Positions 34,140 through 43,407 of a stretch of DNA of 64,000 nt are shown here, piece after piece; within the stretch, counting starts at the first letter, position 1; every line of letters begins with the position of its first letter. A program made the position numbers and the translations under genes. The notes beneath the pieces were generated by a model. The model did not search any database and was not told where the DNA came from. It was given only the letters and a program-made list of their open reading frames with translations. The DNA is from PALSA-1006 sp037140475. GTDB lineage: Bacteria > Pseudomonadota > Gammaproteobacteria > Burkholderiales > Gallionellaceae. The stretch spans positions 7,867 through 71,866 of the forward strand of contig JBAXEJ010000005.1 of assembly GCA_037140475.1 (NCBI GenBank). Reading direction: 5' to 3'.

Positions 34140-36401
34140 CTAGGGCAGAGTTTGCACTGGCTGTTCGACTGTTGGAGCACTTAGCTTGGTGTAACCTGGA
34201 ACACTCAGCTTTAGGGCACTTAGTGGGTCTGAGCCTAAGGAAACCATGTCCCTGAGTTCGAGCTGAATGAATATTCCGGTAGAGACTTTTTGGTTTGGCA
34301 ATGGGAACTTTTGTGCCACTAAACGCAACATCCAGCAGGACTGATTATACTCAAGCCCCGCCAGTTGCTCCAAAACTCTCCGCTCATTGAACGAATAAGT
34401 CCAACGCGAAACCGCATACCAATGCCAGAAAAGTGGCCATTGCGTGGAAAAATCCCCCTGTCGCACATCGTTTTCGATTGTGCCATCGACATAGGTGTAG
34501 CGATAACCTAGATTAAGGACCTTGCCAATTTCTGGCCTATAGCGAGCGGTGCCGTTGTAGGAAAGGGTGTGCTCAGTATTCGGGTCGTATTGCAGCAAAC
34601 CATCTAGGGTGAGTGCATTGGTAACCCTGCCATTCAGTGCCAACAAAATATCGGAGCGGCTATTATTGTTGAGTGCGCCTAAATTCACCTGTGGTGTTTG
34701 AAAACTGAACCGTTCACCCACCGCAACTCGCAGACGCTCCGTACCGCCTTCGTTATCTATCAAACGTGTGGTGATCGCCATGGTTGCCATATTGGCGTCA
34801 CCAACACGGTCATTTCCAAAAAAGCGATTCTCCGTAAACATTTGCGCAAAATTAAATGACGCTTGTGATGTATCGTAGATCGGCAAGAAGCTCTGGTCTT
34901 GATAAGGAATTTTGACGTAGTAAACACGCGGCTCAAGCGTTTGAATATATTCACCATCACCCATGGCAAATTCGCGCTCAAAGGTCATACCACTATCAAG
35001 GCTAAACGTAGGCAAGGTCCTCGTCGCATCAGGAATGAGCGCACTATTGTTATAGCCCATCACATAGTGAGTATGGTGAACACTAAACTTAGGCCTGAGG
35101 TAATACGCAGGGTCACTCAACAGTAAAAAGCTGTACGAAGGATTAACAACAAAGCGCTGGCCATTAACCATGGTGGGGTGACGGAAATCGACATACTCGC
35201 TCACCATATTCATCTGGCTAGTCGCGGTACTTTGTTGTGCCGAGACATTCAACTGTGGCATGCGCTCATAAGGAATGCCGACTGTTTTTAGATCGTCTTG
35301 CAAGGTTTGATAAGTTTGGCCGCGTAGCATGGCCGACCACCAGCCACCTCCATAGGTCAGCACGCCCTCATTTAATAATTGGCTTTGTGTTCCCCCATAA
35401 ACCGTGCTGGAAAAATCACGGAAAAAAGAATCATCTGAGACACGATGTAAGTTGGTGGCAAAGCCAAAGCCTCCTCCCAAGTTTTGCGTGTGCTTCACAG
35501 CAGTGCGAATACGATCAGTGTTGGTGATGCGATCGTTTTGCAAAATATCGTAATGCAACTCACCTGCAAAACTTTTGCCCATGTACCTAAATTCGTCATT
35601 CAATAAGGTTCCGCGCATCTCCATGATTCGAGGTGCGATGGTGGCATCGTAGTTAGGCGCGAGATTTAAGTAATAGGGCAAAGTGATCTCTGTGCCCCCC
35701 ATTCTGGTGCGACCATACACTGGACCCAATAACCCAGACATTCTTCTCCCATCCAAAGGAAAATTCATCCACGGCGTATAAAGCAAAGGCACGCCCATAA
35801 AGTCAATCCAGGCGTTATGGGCTGTGCCTATTTGAGTGCTGCGATCCAACTCTAGCCATGACATGTGGAGCAGCCAGTCATCGTTTCCCGCTGGGCAAGT
35901 CGTGTAGGTAACATTGTCATATTCATAACTGAGTTTGCCCGTGCTACGCATCACTTTGGCCGAGCCGTGCGCAGCGGTTTGTTTGTTGGGGCCGGAGGTG
36001 ATCGGATTGAACTGGAAATAAGGCGTCGTCATTTCGCCAATATTGCTGTCCATATTCATTTTTAAATCCGGGCCGGACATTAAGCCGCTGGGCTGCTCCA
36101 TCCGAACCGAGCCATTGGCAGAAAGATCGCCCGTTTCTTGTTGATAGAACAAATGATCAGCAAATACTTTCTGTTGTCCCTGCTGCATTTCAACGTTACC
36201 GTGCGCCTCCATGCCTTCGGGGGTTTTACTTTTCATGTCGTGCGCTGCGATATACACGGTTTTTTCTGGTTGCGGCGACGCAATGCTGACTGAGCTCGCA
36301 GGGGCAATCACGCTTGCTGGCAATGCAACCGTCGCTGCATGGCTGTGCAGTGAAAGCAGAGATAAACTTAGAAAGAAAACGAGATGAAAACGAAAACGCA
36401 T
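34140..36401 (-). CDS. lptD: LPS-assembly protein LptD
   Basis: LptD forms the outer-membrane barrel that inserts lipopolysaccharide. The 753-residue protein from the ATG at 36401 has a signal peptide (MRFRFHLV, cut near SHA), an N-terminal beta-jellyroll (about 45-170) and a long C-terminal barrel. Only two cysteines remain in the mature chain (in TTCPAGND and NQSCWML), compared with four in E. coli, so a single disulphide is expected. A longer frame starting at 36479 would run into the divergent amgK gene and is not favoured. Confidence 0.95.
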   Translation of the reverse strand: MRFRFHLVFFLSLSLLSLHSHAATVALPASVIAPASSVSIASPQPEKTVYIAAHDMKSKTPEGMEAHGNVEMQQGQQKVFADHLFYQQETGDLSANGSVRMEQPSGLMSGPDLKMNMDSNIGEMTTPYFQFNPITSGPNKQTAAHGSAKVMRSTGKLSYEYDNVTYTTCPAGNDDWLLHMSWLELDRSTQIGTAHNAWIDFMGVPLLYTPWMNFPLDGRRMSGLLGPVYGRTRMGGTEITLPYYLNLAPNYDATIAPRIMEMRGTLLNDEFRYMGKSFAGELHYDILQNDRITNTDRIRTAVKHTQNLGGGFGFATNLHRVSDDSFFRDFSSTVYGGTQSQLLNEGVLTYGGGWWSAMLRGQTYQTLQDDLKTVGIPYERMPQLNVSAQQSTATSQMNMVSEYVDFRHPTMVNGQRFVVNPSYSFLLLSDPAYYLRPKFSVHHTHYVMGYNNSALIPDATRTLPTFSLDSGMTFEREFAMGDGEYIQTLEPRVYYVKIPYQDQSFLPIYDTSQASFNFAQMFTENRFFGNDRVGDANMATMAITTRLIDNEGGTERLRVAVGERFSFQTPQVNLGALNNNSRSDILLALNGRVTNALTLDGLLQYDPNTEHTLSYNGTARYRPEIGKVLNLGYRYTYVDGTIENDVRQGDFSTQWPLFWHWYAVSRWTYSFNERRVLEQLAGLEYNQSCWMLRLVAQKFPLPNQKVSTGIFIQLELRDMVSLGSDPLSALKLSVPGYTKLSAPTVEQPVQTLP

Positions 36402-36461
36402 GATGCAGGGCAGATAAATTAAGGTGCTAAAATCGCACAAAACCACAATTAAGGCAAACCA

Positions 36462-37457
36462 ATGCTTCGTCAAAATCAAATAACCTCATGGCTTACTAGC
36501 CTCTATCCCGAGCAAAAATTCACCTTAGCACCGGCCTCGGCAGATGCCAGTTTTCGTCGCTATTTCCGTGCCACCTTCGACGATGGCACGACCAAGGTAG
36601 TGATGGATGCCCCACCACTGCATGAAAATTGTGAGCCTTTTCTGCATGTTGCAAAATTGTTTGAAGCCGCCGGCACCCATGTGCCGCATATTTTTGCTCA
36701 AGACGCAGCGCAGGGGTTTTTGCTGTTATCTGATCTGGGTAACACCACTTATCTGCAAGCGATAAACCAAAGTAACGCCCGTCAACTTTATGGTGCGGCT
36801 ACTGATGCGCTGATTAAAATTCAGCTCGCTTCGCGCGAAAATGAATTACCACTTTATGATGAAGCGTTGCTGCGTCGAGAGTTAAATTTATTCCCAGAGT
36901 GGTATATCGCCAAGCATCTTGGGGTAACGCTGACAGAAAAACAGCAGACTAAACTGGAAGAAGTCTTTACCCGTATTCTCGCCAATAATTTAGCGCAGCC
37001 TCGCGTTTATGTGCATCGCGATTACCACTCACGGAATCTGATGTTGAGCGAACCGAATCCGGGAATCTTAGACTTTCAAGACGCGGTGTATGGCCCGATC
37101 ACCTACGATCTCGCATCCCTGTTCAAAGACGCTTATGTGAAATGGGAAGAGGCCGACATCATGGATTGGCTGATTCGCTATTGGGAAAATGCGCGCAAAG
37201 CAAAATTGCCGGTGAACGAAGATTTCGGCTTGTTTTATCGTGACTACGAGATGATGGGCGTACAGCGCCACATCAAGGTGCTGGGGATTTTCGCGCGCCT
37301 TTATCACCGCGATGGCAAAGACGGCTATCTAAAAGACATGCCGCTGGTGATGGACTATTTACGCCGCGCCTGTGTGCGCTACATTGATCTCAAGCCCTTG
37401 CTCAATATCTTGGATGAGCTTGAGCCGCAAGCAACGCAAGAAGGTTATACATTTTAA
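36462..37457 (+). CDS. amgK: N-acetylmuramate/N-acetylglucosamine anomeric kinase AmgK
   Basis: The 331-residue aminoglycoside-phosphotransferase-like kinase carries the catalytic VYVHRDYHSRNLML loop and the metal-binding ILDFQDAVYGP. Its partner MurU follows with a one-base overlap (TAATG). Together they convert recycled MurNAc to UDP-MurNAc, bypassing de novo synthesis and the target of fosfomycin. The pair sits divergently from lptD, an arrangement common in proteobacteria that use this route. Confidence 0.93.
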   Translation: MLRQNQITSWLTSLYPEQKFTLAPASADASFRRYFRATFDDGTTKVVMDAPPLHENCEPFLHVAKLFEAAGTHVPHIFAQDAAQGFLLLSDLGNTTYLQAINQSNARQLYGAATDALIKIQLASRENELPLYDEALLRRELNLFPEWYIAKHLGVTLTEKQQTKLEEVFTRILANNLAQPRVYVHRDYHSRNLMLSEPNPGILDFQDAVYGPITYDLASLFKDAYVKWEEADIMDWLIRYWENARKAKLPVNEDFGLFYRDYEMMGVQRHIKVLGIFARLYHRDGKDGYLKDMPLVMDYLRRACVRYIDLKPLLNILDELEPQATQEGYTF

Positions 37458-38176
37458 TGCTTGCAATGATTTTAGCGGCAGGGCGTGGCGAGCGTATGCG
37501 TCCCTTAACTGACCACACCCCCAAGCCCTTGCTGCAAGCGGGTGGCAAACCACTGATTGTGTGGCACATTGAGCGCCTAGTGGCAGCGGGCATTACCGAG
37601 CTAGTGATTAACCACGCCCATCTCGGCGCACAGATCGAACAAGCACTCGGCAATGGCAAGCAATTCGGCGCAACGATTCAATATTCAGCTGAAGAAACTG
37701 CACTGGAAACGGCGGGCGGCATCGCTTTTGCACTGCATCTTTTAGGTGAAGAAGTTTTTGTGGTGGTTAACGGCGATATTTATTGCGATTACGACTTCGC
37801 ACGCCTGCCTGCACTTGCCGCGCAGATGAAAAACAATCATGACAACGCGCATCTGGTGCTGGTCAACAACCCCACGCACAACCCTAAAGGTGACTTTGAA
37901 CTGCACGCTAATCGAATCGTTCCCGAGTCCTCAATCCTCAATCCTCAATCCCCAATCCTCACCTTCAGCGGCATTGGCTTATACCGCCCCTCACTATTTG
38001 CCAACATTCCGCACGGCAACAAAGCCCCCCTTGCGCCTTTGCTACGTGAACACATCGCTGCCGGCAAAGTGAGTGGCGAACACCACCAAGGAGTTTGGAT
38101 GGACATCGGCACGCCACAGCGCCTAGATGAACTCGACAAGCACTTGCGTCTGTCACAAAATACCGCTCATGCTTGA
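37457..38176 (+). CDS. murU: N-acetylmuramate-1-phosphate uridylyltransferase MurU
   Basis: The 239-residue nucleotidyltransferase begins MLAMILAAGRGERMRPLTD, with the PKPLL signature and the VVNGDIYCDYDF metal site. It makes UDP-MurNAc from MurNAc-1-phosphate. Near residues 158-169 the chain reads SSILNPQSPIL, encoded by about four and a half copies of a seven-base repeat (see 37929). Because seven is not a multiple of three, a copy gain or loss would shift the frame and remove the last third of the enzyme. The gene overlaps amgK by one base and pepP by eight. Confidence 0.93.
   Translation: MLAMILAAGRGERMRPLTDHTPKPLLQAGGKPLIVWHIERLVAAGITELVINHAHLGAQIEQALGNGKQFGATIQYSAEETALETAGGIAFALHLLGEEVFVVVNGDIYCDYDFARLPALAAQMKNNHDNAHLVLVNNPTHNPKGDFELHANRIVPESSILNPQSPILTFSGIGLYRPSLFANIPHGNKAPLAPLLREHIAAGKVSGEHHQGVWMDIGTPQRLDELDKHLRLSQNTAHA
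37929..37961 (+). repeat. Heptanucleotide tandem repeat inside murU
   Basis: Three exact copies of CCTCAAT (37929-37949), one variant CCCCAAT (37950-37956) and a partial CCTCA lie in the murU coding region. A seven-base unit in a coding region could allow slipped-strand frame switching. Confidence 0.8.
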
Positions 38177-39473
38177 TCGCTCTCCCTACCTTCAACGTCG
38201 CAATGCCCTGCAAGCCAAAATGCAGCGCGGCATCGCAATTGTCCCTACCGCACCCGAAGTGGCGCGCAATGCCGACACCCATTACGACTATCGCCACGAC
38301 AGCCATTTTTATTACCTCACTGGTTTTACCGAACCTGAATCCGTTGTGGTGGTCATCGCAGGTGAGTCGCCACAAAGCATTTTGTTTTGCCGTGAAAAAA
38401 ATACCGAGCGTGAAATTTGGGATGGCTTTCGCTACGGGCCTGAAGGCGCACGCGAACAATTTGGATTTGATGCTACTTATCCAATTACGCAGCTCGATGA
38501 AAAATTAATTGAACTCATGGGCAACCAGCCCGTGTTGTTTTATCCCTTGGGCACGACACCATCGTGGGATGCGCGTCTGCTCAAAATTCGCGAGGCAGTT
38601 AAAGAAAAAGCGCGTAGCGGCATCCACGCGCCGGATGCAGTTCGTGATGTGCGCGAGCTACTCAATGAAATGAGATTGCTAAAGGATATCAATGAATTAG
38701 ATATTATGCGCCGCGCCGCCATCATCTCTTGCGGGGCGCATCGTCGGGCCATGCGCTTCACTGGGCCGAATCAATTTGAATACGAAGTGGAAGCCGAATT
38801 GCTGCATGAATTTTGTCGTCACGGCGCGCGTCAGCCCGCCTACACTAGCATCGTCGCAGGCGGCGCTAATGCCTGCACGCTACATTACGTTGGCAACAAT
38901 GCGCGCTTAAACGATGGCGATTTATTGCTGATTGACGCGGGTTGCGAAGTCGAAGGTTACGCCTCAGACATCACGCGCACTTTTCCGGTGAACGGAAAAT
39001 TTAGCCCCGCACAACGTGATGTTTATGAAGTTGTGCTGGCCGCTCAAGCCGCAGCCATTGCGGCAGCGACTCCCGGCAATTTGTGGAACGCGCCTCACGA
39101 AGCAGCGCTGCGTGTTTTAGCGCAAGGCTTCGTTGATCTGAAGCTATGCCAAGGTAGCGTTGATTCCGTGCTGGAAAGCGAAAGCTACAAACAGTTTTAC
39201 ATGCACCGCACCGGCCATTGGTTGGGCATGGATGTGCATGATGTGGGCGAGTATAAAATCGGCGAGCAATGGCGTCCACTGCAAGCAGGTATGACGCTTA
39301 CCGTCGAGCCGGGCTGCTACATTCGCCCCGCCGACAACGTGCCGCGCGAATTATGGAACATCGGCATTCGCATCGAAGATGATGTGCTGATTACCCCAAC
39401 GGGGAACGAAGTGCTTACCCAAAACGCACCGAAGACAGTGGATGAAATTGAAGAGGTTATGCGTCATGAATGA
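38169..39473 (+). CDS. pepP: Xaa-Pro aminopeptidase
   Basis: This 434-residue M24 metallopeptidase removes N-terminal residues ahead of proline. It has the PepP N-terminal domain and the pita-bread catalytic domain with metal ligands in LLIDAGCEVEGYASDITRTF, HRTGHWLGMDVHD and the final glutamates in TVEPGCY and GIRIEDD. The start MLDRSPYLQRR overlaps murU by 8 bases; it is chosen because it matches the usual PepP start. The gene overlaps the hydroxylase gene by 8 bases. Confidence 0.94.
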   Translation: MLDRSPYLQRRNALQAKMQRGIAIVPTAPEVARNADTHYDYRHDSHFYYLTGFTEPESVVVVIAGESPQSILFCREKNTEREIWDGFRYGPEGAREQFGFDATYPITQLDEKLIELMGNQPVLFYPLGTTPSWDARLLKIREAVKEKARSGIHAPDAVRDVRELLNEMRLLKDINELDIMRRAAIISCGAHRRAMRFTGPNQFEYEVEAELLHEFCRHGARQPAYTSIVAGGANACTLHYVGNNARLNDGDLLLIDAGCEVEGYASDITRTFPVNGKFSPAQRDVYEVVLAAQAAAIAAATPGNLWNAPHEAALRVLAQGFVDLKLCQGSVDSVLESESYKQFYMHRTGHWLGMDVHDVGEYKIGEQWRPLQAGMTLTVEPGCYIRPADNVPRELWNIGIRIEDDVLITPTGNEVLTQNAPKTVDEIEEVMRHE

Positions 39474-40623
39474 GCAGTGTGACATCGCCATTATCGGTGG
39501 CGGCCCAGTCGGCAGTGCATTGGCATTAGCCTTGCGCGATAGCGGCATGAAAATTGTAGTGCTGGAAGCGCGCAAAGTGGAAGAGCAAAATGCTGACCCA
39601 CGTGCACTCGCGCTATCTTACGGCAGCCGCTTGTTGTTGGATAAATTAGGTGTGTGGAAAAATATCTCACAGGTTTCTTCCATCAAAACGATTCACATCT
39701 CGCAAAAAAATACGGCTGGATATACCTATTTATTTGCCGACGAAATGAAGGTGCCTGAACTGGGCTACGTGCTGCCCTACCCTGCATTGCAAGCTTCATT
39801 GCACCAAGCGTTAAAGCAAACTAACGCCACTTATTTGGAATGCGCGGCGGTGAGTAAATTAGATAGCGATGCCTCTGGTGCGACACTCACTTATCAGCAC
39901 GCAGGCCACGAGCAGCAACTTTGTGCGCGACTTGCGGTGGTTGCCGATGGCGGTAAATTATTTGAAACCACACACCCACCTAAAGTTAGCGAATACGGCC
40001 AAAGCGCGGTGATCGCGCACATCACTTGCAGCAAGCCTCAAGCCGATACCGCCTTCGAGCGTTTCACCGCGCAAGGTCCGGTTGCCTTGCTACCTTACCG
40101 CGATGGTTACGAAATAGTTTGGACGGGTTCGCACGCGCAAGCGGAAGAAATGCTGGCCTGGAATGATGCAAAATTTCTCAGCGAATTGCGCCATCACTTT
40201 GGCGACGAGGTCGGCGAATTCACCACCGTTGGCAAACGCAGTAGCTTCCCCTTACGTCTCAAGCGCGCTCCTGACACCACCTTTCCTCACACGGTGCTGA
40301 TAGGCAATGCCGCGCAAACCCTTCACCCTGTTGCGGGGCAAGGCTTCAATATGGGCGTGCGAGATGCATGGGAATTGTCGAGAGTGATTTTACGTGGGCA
40401 GTCTGCCGCGCTTGGCTCTGCGCCGATGCTGGCAGATTATCGAAAATCACGTCGCCTCGATCGCAATGCAGGTATTGGTTTTACCGATGGCTTAGTGCGA
40501 ATTTTCTCTAATGATTTGCCCATGCTAAATAGTGTACGAGGCTGGGCAATTTCGCTATTGGGCAGTGTTCCGATCGCCAAAAAATTTGTGGCAAAACGCA
40601 TGATGTTTGGAGCGAATGGCTAA
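39466..40623 (+). CDS. ubiH: UbiH/VisC-family FAD-dependent ubiquinone hydroxylase
   Basis: The 385-residue flavoprotein has the N-terminal dinucleotide fold DIAIIGGGPVGSALALAL, the ADPRALALSYGS segment of the UbiH/COQ6 family and the second FAD motif LIGNAAQTLHPVAGQGFNMG. It should hydroxylate the ubiquinone ring. UbiH, UbiF and VisC paralogues are hard to separate by eye; ubiH is suggested by position after pepP, a well-known neighbour. The overlap with pepP is 8 bases. Confidence 0.85.
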   Translation: MNEQCDIAIIGGGPVGSALALALRDSGMKIVVLEARKVEEQNADPRALALSYGSRLLLDKLGVWKNISQVSSIKTIHISQKNTAGYTYLFADEMKVPELGYVLPYPALQASLHQALKQTNATYLECAAVSKLDSDASGATLTYQHAGHEQQLCARLAVVADGGKLFETTHPPKVSEYGQSAVIAHITCSKPQADTAFERFTAQGPVALLPYRDGYEIVWTGSHAQAEEMLAWNDAKFLSELRHHFGDEVGEFTTVGKRSSFPLRLKRAPDTTFPHTVLIGNAAQTLHPVAGQGFNMGVRDAWELSRVILRGQSAALGSAPMLADYRKSRRLDRNAGIGFTDGLVRIFSNDLPMLNSVRGWAISLLGSVPIAKKFVAKRMMFGANG

Positions 40624-40624
40624 A

Positions 40625-41527
40625 ATGTCTGACACTTCCCACCAAGAAAAACTTGCCATTTTGTTTGCTGACGTCAGCGGCAGCACCTCTTTATATGAAA
40701 AACTGGGGGATGTAGAAGCGCTGCGAATTATTAACAACTGCCTGAACGTATTGATTAGAGAACTGCCTTCGCGCCACGGAGTGGTGATCAAAACCATCGG
40801 GGACGAAATTATGTGCACCTTCCCCTCGCCTACGGATGCCTTAGAAGCCGCTTGTGCCATGCAACTGGCAGTTGACAAAGAGCGCCCCGGCGGCATCCGC
40901 CCGATCTATATCCGTATTGGTTTTCATTACGGCGAAGTCATTTGCGAGGGCAACGATATTTTCGGCGACGCGGTAAATGTGGCAGCCCGTGTCACCTCGA
41001 TTACGCGTGCGCGGCAAATTTTAACGACACATGCCGCCGTTAATGCACTACCTGCAAAGTTGCGCAACAAAGTACGACAAATCACCCGTGCGGAATTTCG
41101 CGGTAAAGATGAGGCGATGGATGTCTTTCAGGTGAGCTGGGAACAAGATGACACCATGACCACCCGCATTGGCTTGCCACAATTTCGCAAACCCAGTGAA
41201 GCGAGGCATGAGTTGCTACTCCGTTTCCATCAACACCTGACAACCATTAACGAACAGCACAAAAGCATTGTCGTGGGACGCGGCGAGAACTGTGATTTGA
41301 TTATTCCGAGCACCTTCGCTTCACGCCAACATGCGCGTATCGAATTTAGCTTTGGCAAATTTGTGCTTGCCGATCACAGTGCAAATGGCACCTATGTTCG
41401 TTTTAGCGACAACCAAGTGATTCACGTCATGAATCAAGAAGTGATGCTACATGGCACAGGCGTGATTAGTTTGGGACAGCCCTTTGGCGATGGGCCAGTT
41501 GAACTTATTGATTTTTTAATTCAGTAA
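40625..41527 (+). CDS. Class III adenylate cyclase fused to FHA domain
   Basis: The 300-residue protein has an N-terminal class III nucleotide cyclase domain (about 8-175). The metal Asp residues are in LFADVSGST and TIGDEIM, the adenine-selecting Lys in VIKTIGDE with Asp in FGDAVNVAARV, and the transition-state Asn and Arg are in the same motif, so it looks active on ATP. A C-terminal FHA domain (about 205-290) has VVGRGENCDL, ASRQHARIE and HSANGTY, which bind phosphothreonine. A kinase-linked control of cAMP output is therefore suggested. Starts at 40616 and 40607 are also possible. Confidence 0.9.
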   Translation: MSDTSHQEKLAILFADVSGSTSLYEKLGDVEALRIINNCLNVLIRELPSRHGVVIKTIGDEIMCTFPSPTDALEAACAMQLAVDKERPGGIRPIYIRIGFHYGEVICEGNDIFGDAVNVAARVTSITRARQILTTHAAVNALPAKLRNKVRQITRAEFRGKDEAMDVFQVSWEQDDTMTTRIGLPQFRKPSEARHELLLRFHQHLTTINEQHKSIVVGRGENCDLIIPSTFASRQHARIEFSFGKFVLADHSANGTYVRFSDNQVIHVMNQEVMLHGTGVISLGQPFGDGPVELIDFLIQ

Positions 41528-41594
41528 TCCTCAGTCTGAGGAAAAGCAAAACTTGCTGGGCATCCCGACGGAGTTAGTGAGTCCAGACAAAAAC

Positions 41595-41612
41595 GTCGGG
41601 TTAAAACCCGAC
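41595..41612 (+). repeat. Palindromic intergenic repeat between convergent genes
   Basis: GTCGGGTT-AA-AACCCGAC forms an 8-bp perfect stem between the cyclase-FHA gene and mpl. It has the same design as the other palindromic elements and may also serve as a transcription barrier for both genes. Confidence 0.7.
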
Positions 41613-41629
41613 CTGCAAAACACAACGCC

Positions 41630-42970
41630 TTACGCGAACCTCTTTAGCAGCTTCTCGTGAATCCCACCAAAGCCGCCATTGCTCATCACCAAAATTTGGT
41701 CGCCTGCTTTTGCAATACTTGCGATGCTCTCGATCAAGTCGTTGAGATCGTCTTTCACAATGGCTTTGTCACCCAGTGGCGCGAGCGCGCCACGCGCATC
41801 CCACCCCAAATTTCCGGCATAGCAAAAAGTAAGATCCGCATATTTCAAGCTTGCGGGAAGCGCGTCTTTCATCACGCCCAGTTTCATGGTGTTGGAGCGC
41901 GGCTCTAGCACAGCCAAAATGCGCGCCTTCCCCACTTTCTGACGTAAGCCTGCAACGGTAGTGTCAATCGCAGTCGGATGGTGTGCAAAGTCGTCGTAAA
42001 CAGTAATGCTGTTCACGGTGCCGCGCACTTCCATGCGGCGCTTCACATTTTTAAATTCGGTCAGCGCGGCTAAACCTTGAGCTACCGGCACGCCCGCATG
42101 GCGCGCGGCAGCGAGTGCGGCAAGTGCATTCATGCGGTTGTGCTCACCCATCAAGTCCCACTGCAACACACCCTGCTTTACACCATTCAAGGACACGTTG
42201 TTATCGTCGTCGATATTCCAACCATCATTGCTACCGAATTTTTCAACCGGCGTCCAGCAACCGCGCTGAATCACGCGCTGTAAAGATGCTTCGCGGCCAT
42301 TGCTCACCACCAGTCCATTGCCCGGCACCGTGCGCACGAGATGATGAAACTGCGTTTCGATGGCGGCGAGATCGGCAAAAATATCTGCGTGATCAAATTC
42401 CAAATTATTGAGAATCGCGGTACGTGGATGATAGTGAACGAACTTGGAGCGCTTATCAAAAAATGCGGTGTCGTATTCATCCGCTTCGATCACAAAAAAT
42501 GGAGACTCAGTGATACGTGCCGAGATACCAAAATTTTGCGGCACACCGCCAATAAGAAAACCTGGGGTCATCCCTGCGTGTTCCAATATCCAAGCCAACA
42601 TCGACGTGGTGGTGGTCTTGCCATGCGTGCCAGCAACACCGAGCACCCACTTGTCTCGCAATAAAGTATCGGCCAACCACTGCGGGCCGGAAGCGTAAGA
42701 CAAATTGCGATTTAAAATTTCTTCCATCAGCGGATTGCCGCGCGACACCACGTTGCCGATAACGAATACATCAGGGTTCAGCGCGAGTTGCTCAACGCCA
42801 AAACCTTCAATCAGCTCAATACCCTGTGCCTCGAGTTGTGTGCTCATCGGCGGATAAACGTTGGCATCGCAACCGGTGACACGGTAGCCCGCCTGTTTAG
42901 CGATGGCGGCGATGCCGCCCATGAAGGTGCCGCAGATGCCGAGGATGTGAATATGTTTTGGTTTGCTCAT
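41630..42970 (-). CDS. mpl: UDP-MurNAc:L-Ala-gamma-D-Glu-meso-Dap ligase
   Basis: Mpl attaches the recycled murein tripeptide directly to UDP-MurNAc. The 446-residue Mur-ligase has the Mpl-type N-terminus HILGICGTFMGGIA (rather than the GIGGxGM of MurC), the P-loop GTHGKTTTTSM, the metal-binding EADEYDTAFFD and the YDDFAHHPTAI motif of the C-terminal domain. Together with AmgK and MurU 4 kb upstream, this gives both the sugar and the peptide branches of cell-wall recycling. Confidence 0.96.
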   Translation of the reverse strand: MSKPKHIHILGICGTFMGGIAAIAKQAGYRVTGCDANVYPPMSTQLEAQGIELIEGFGVEQLALNPDVFVIGNVVSRGNPLMEEILNRNLSYASGPQWLADTLLRDKWVLGVAGTHGKTTTTSMLAWILEHAGMTPGFLIGGVPQNFGISARITESPFFVIEADEYDTAFFDKRSKFVHYHPRTAILNNLEFDHADIFADLAAIETQFHHLVRTVPGNGLVVSNGREASLQRVIQRGCWTPVEKFGSNDGWNIDDDNNVSLNGVKQGVLQWDLMGEHNRMNALAALAAARHAGVPVAQGLAALTEFKNVKRRMEVRGTVNSITVYDDFAHHPTAIDTTVAGLRQKVGKARILAVLEPRSNTMKLGVMKDALPASLKYADLTFCYAGNLGWDARGALAPLGDKAIVKDDLNDLIESIASIAKAGDQILVMSNGGFGGIHEKLLKRFA

Positions 42971-42975
42971 TTTTC

Positions 42976-43329
42976 TTATGCTCTAAAAATAAAATATACC
43001 GCGCCCATCATACACAGCGCGGCATACAGATAATCCATCTTCAATGGCTGCCCCATGTAAATCACCGCGAAGGGAACAAACACCAGCAAGGTAATCACTT
43101 CCTGCAGGATTTTTAGTTGCCCTAGGTCCATCGTGGCGTAGCCAATACGGTTCGCGGGCACCTGCAACAAATATTCAAATAACGCGATGCCCCAACTCAC
43201 TAGCGCCGCAATATACCAAGGCGATTGCGCCAGATTTTTAAGGTGCCCATACCACGCAAAGGTCATGAACAAATTGGAAACGATGAGTAGCAAAGCCGTA
43301 ATTAGCAACGGCTGTGAAATCCTGCCCAT
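42976..43329 (-). CDS. DUF486 (DMT superfamily) small membrane protein
   Basis: The 117-residue protein has four hydrophobic helices (about 8-26, 36-54, 72-92 and 98-115) and the family segments FMTFAWYGHLK, YLLQVPANRIGY and QLKILQEVITL, which identify DUF486. These proteins resemble half-size members of the drug/metabolite transporter superfamily. No function is established. It lies 5 bases ahead of mpl and is likely co-transcribed with it. Confidence 0.88.
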   Translation of the reverse strand: MGRISQPLLITALLLIVSNLFMTFAWYGHLKNLAQSPWYIAALVSWGIALFEYLLQVPANRIGYATMDLGQLKILQEVITLLVFVPFAVIYMGQPLKMDYLYAALCMMGAVYFIFRA

Positions 43330-43407
43330 CGGTGTTCTCCCTGCGCAATATCAAAGGCGGCGAATGGTAATAGGATTTAGCAGCGAGTGCCAGCCTTGCT
43401 ATGCTGA

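Noticed and set aside
34140..36479. Longer lptD starting at 36479
   Set aside because: It would overlap the divergent amgK start and place 26 residues before a normal signal peptide.
37965..38459. Minus-strand open frame of 164 residues
   Set aside because: It lies opposite murU and pepP, both with clear motifs and coupled starts.
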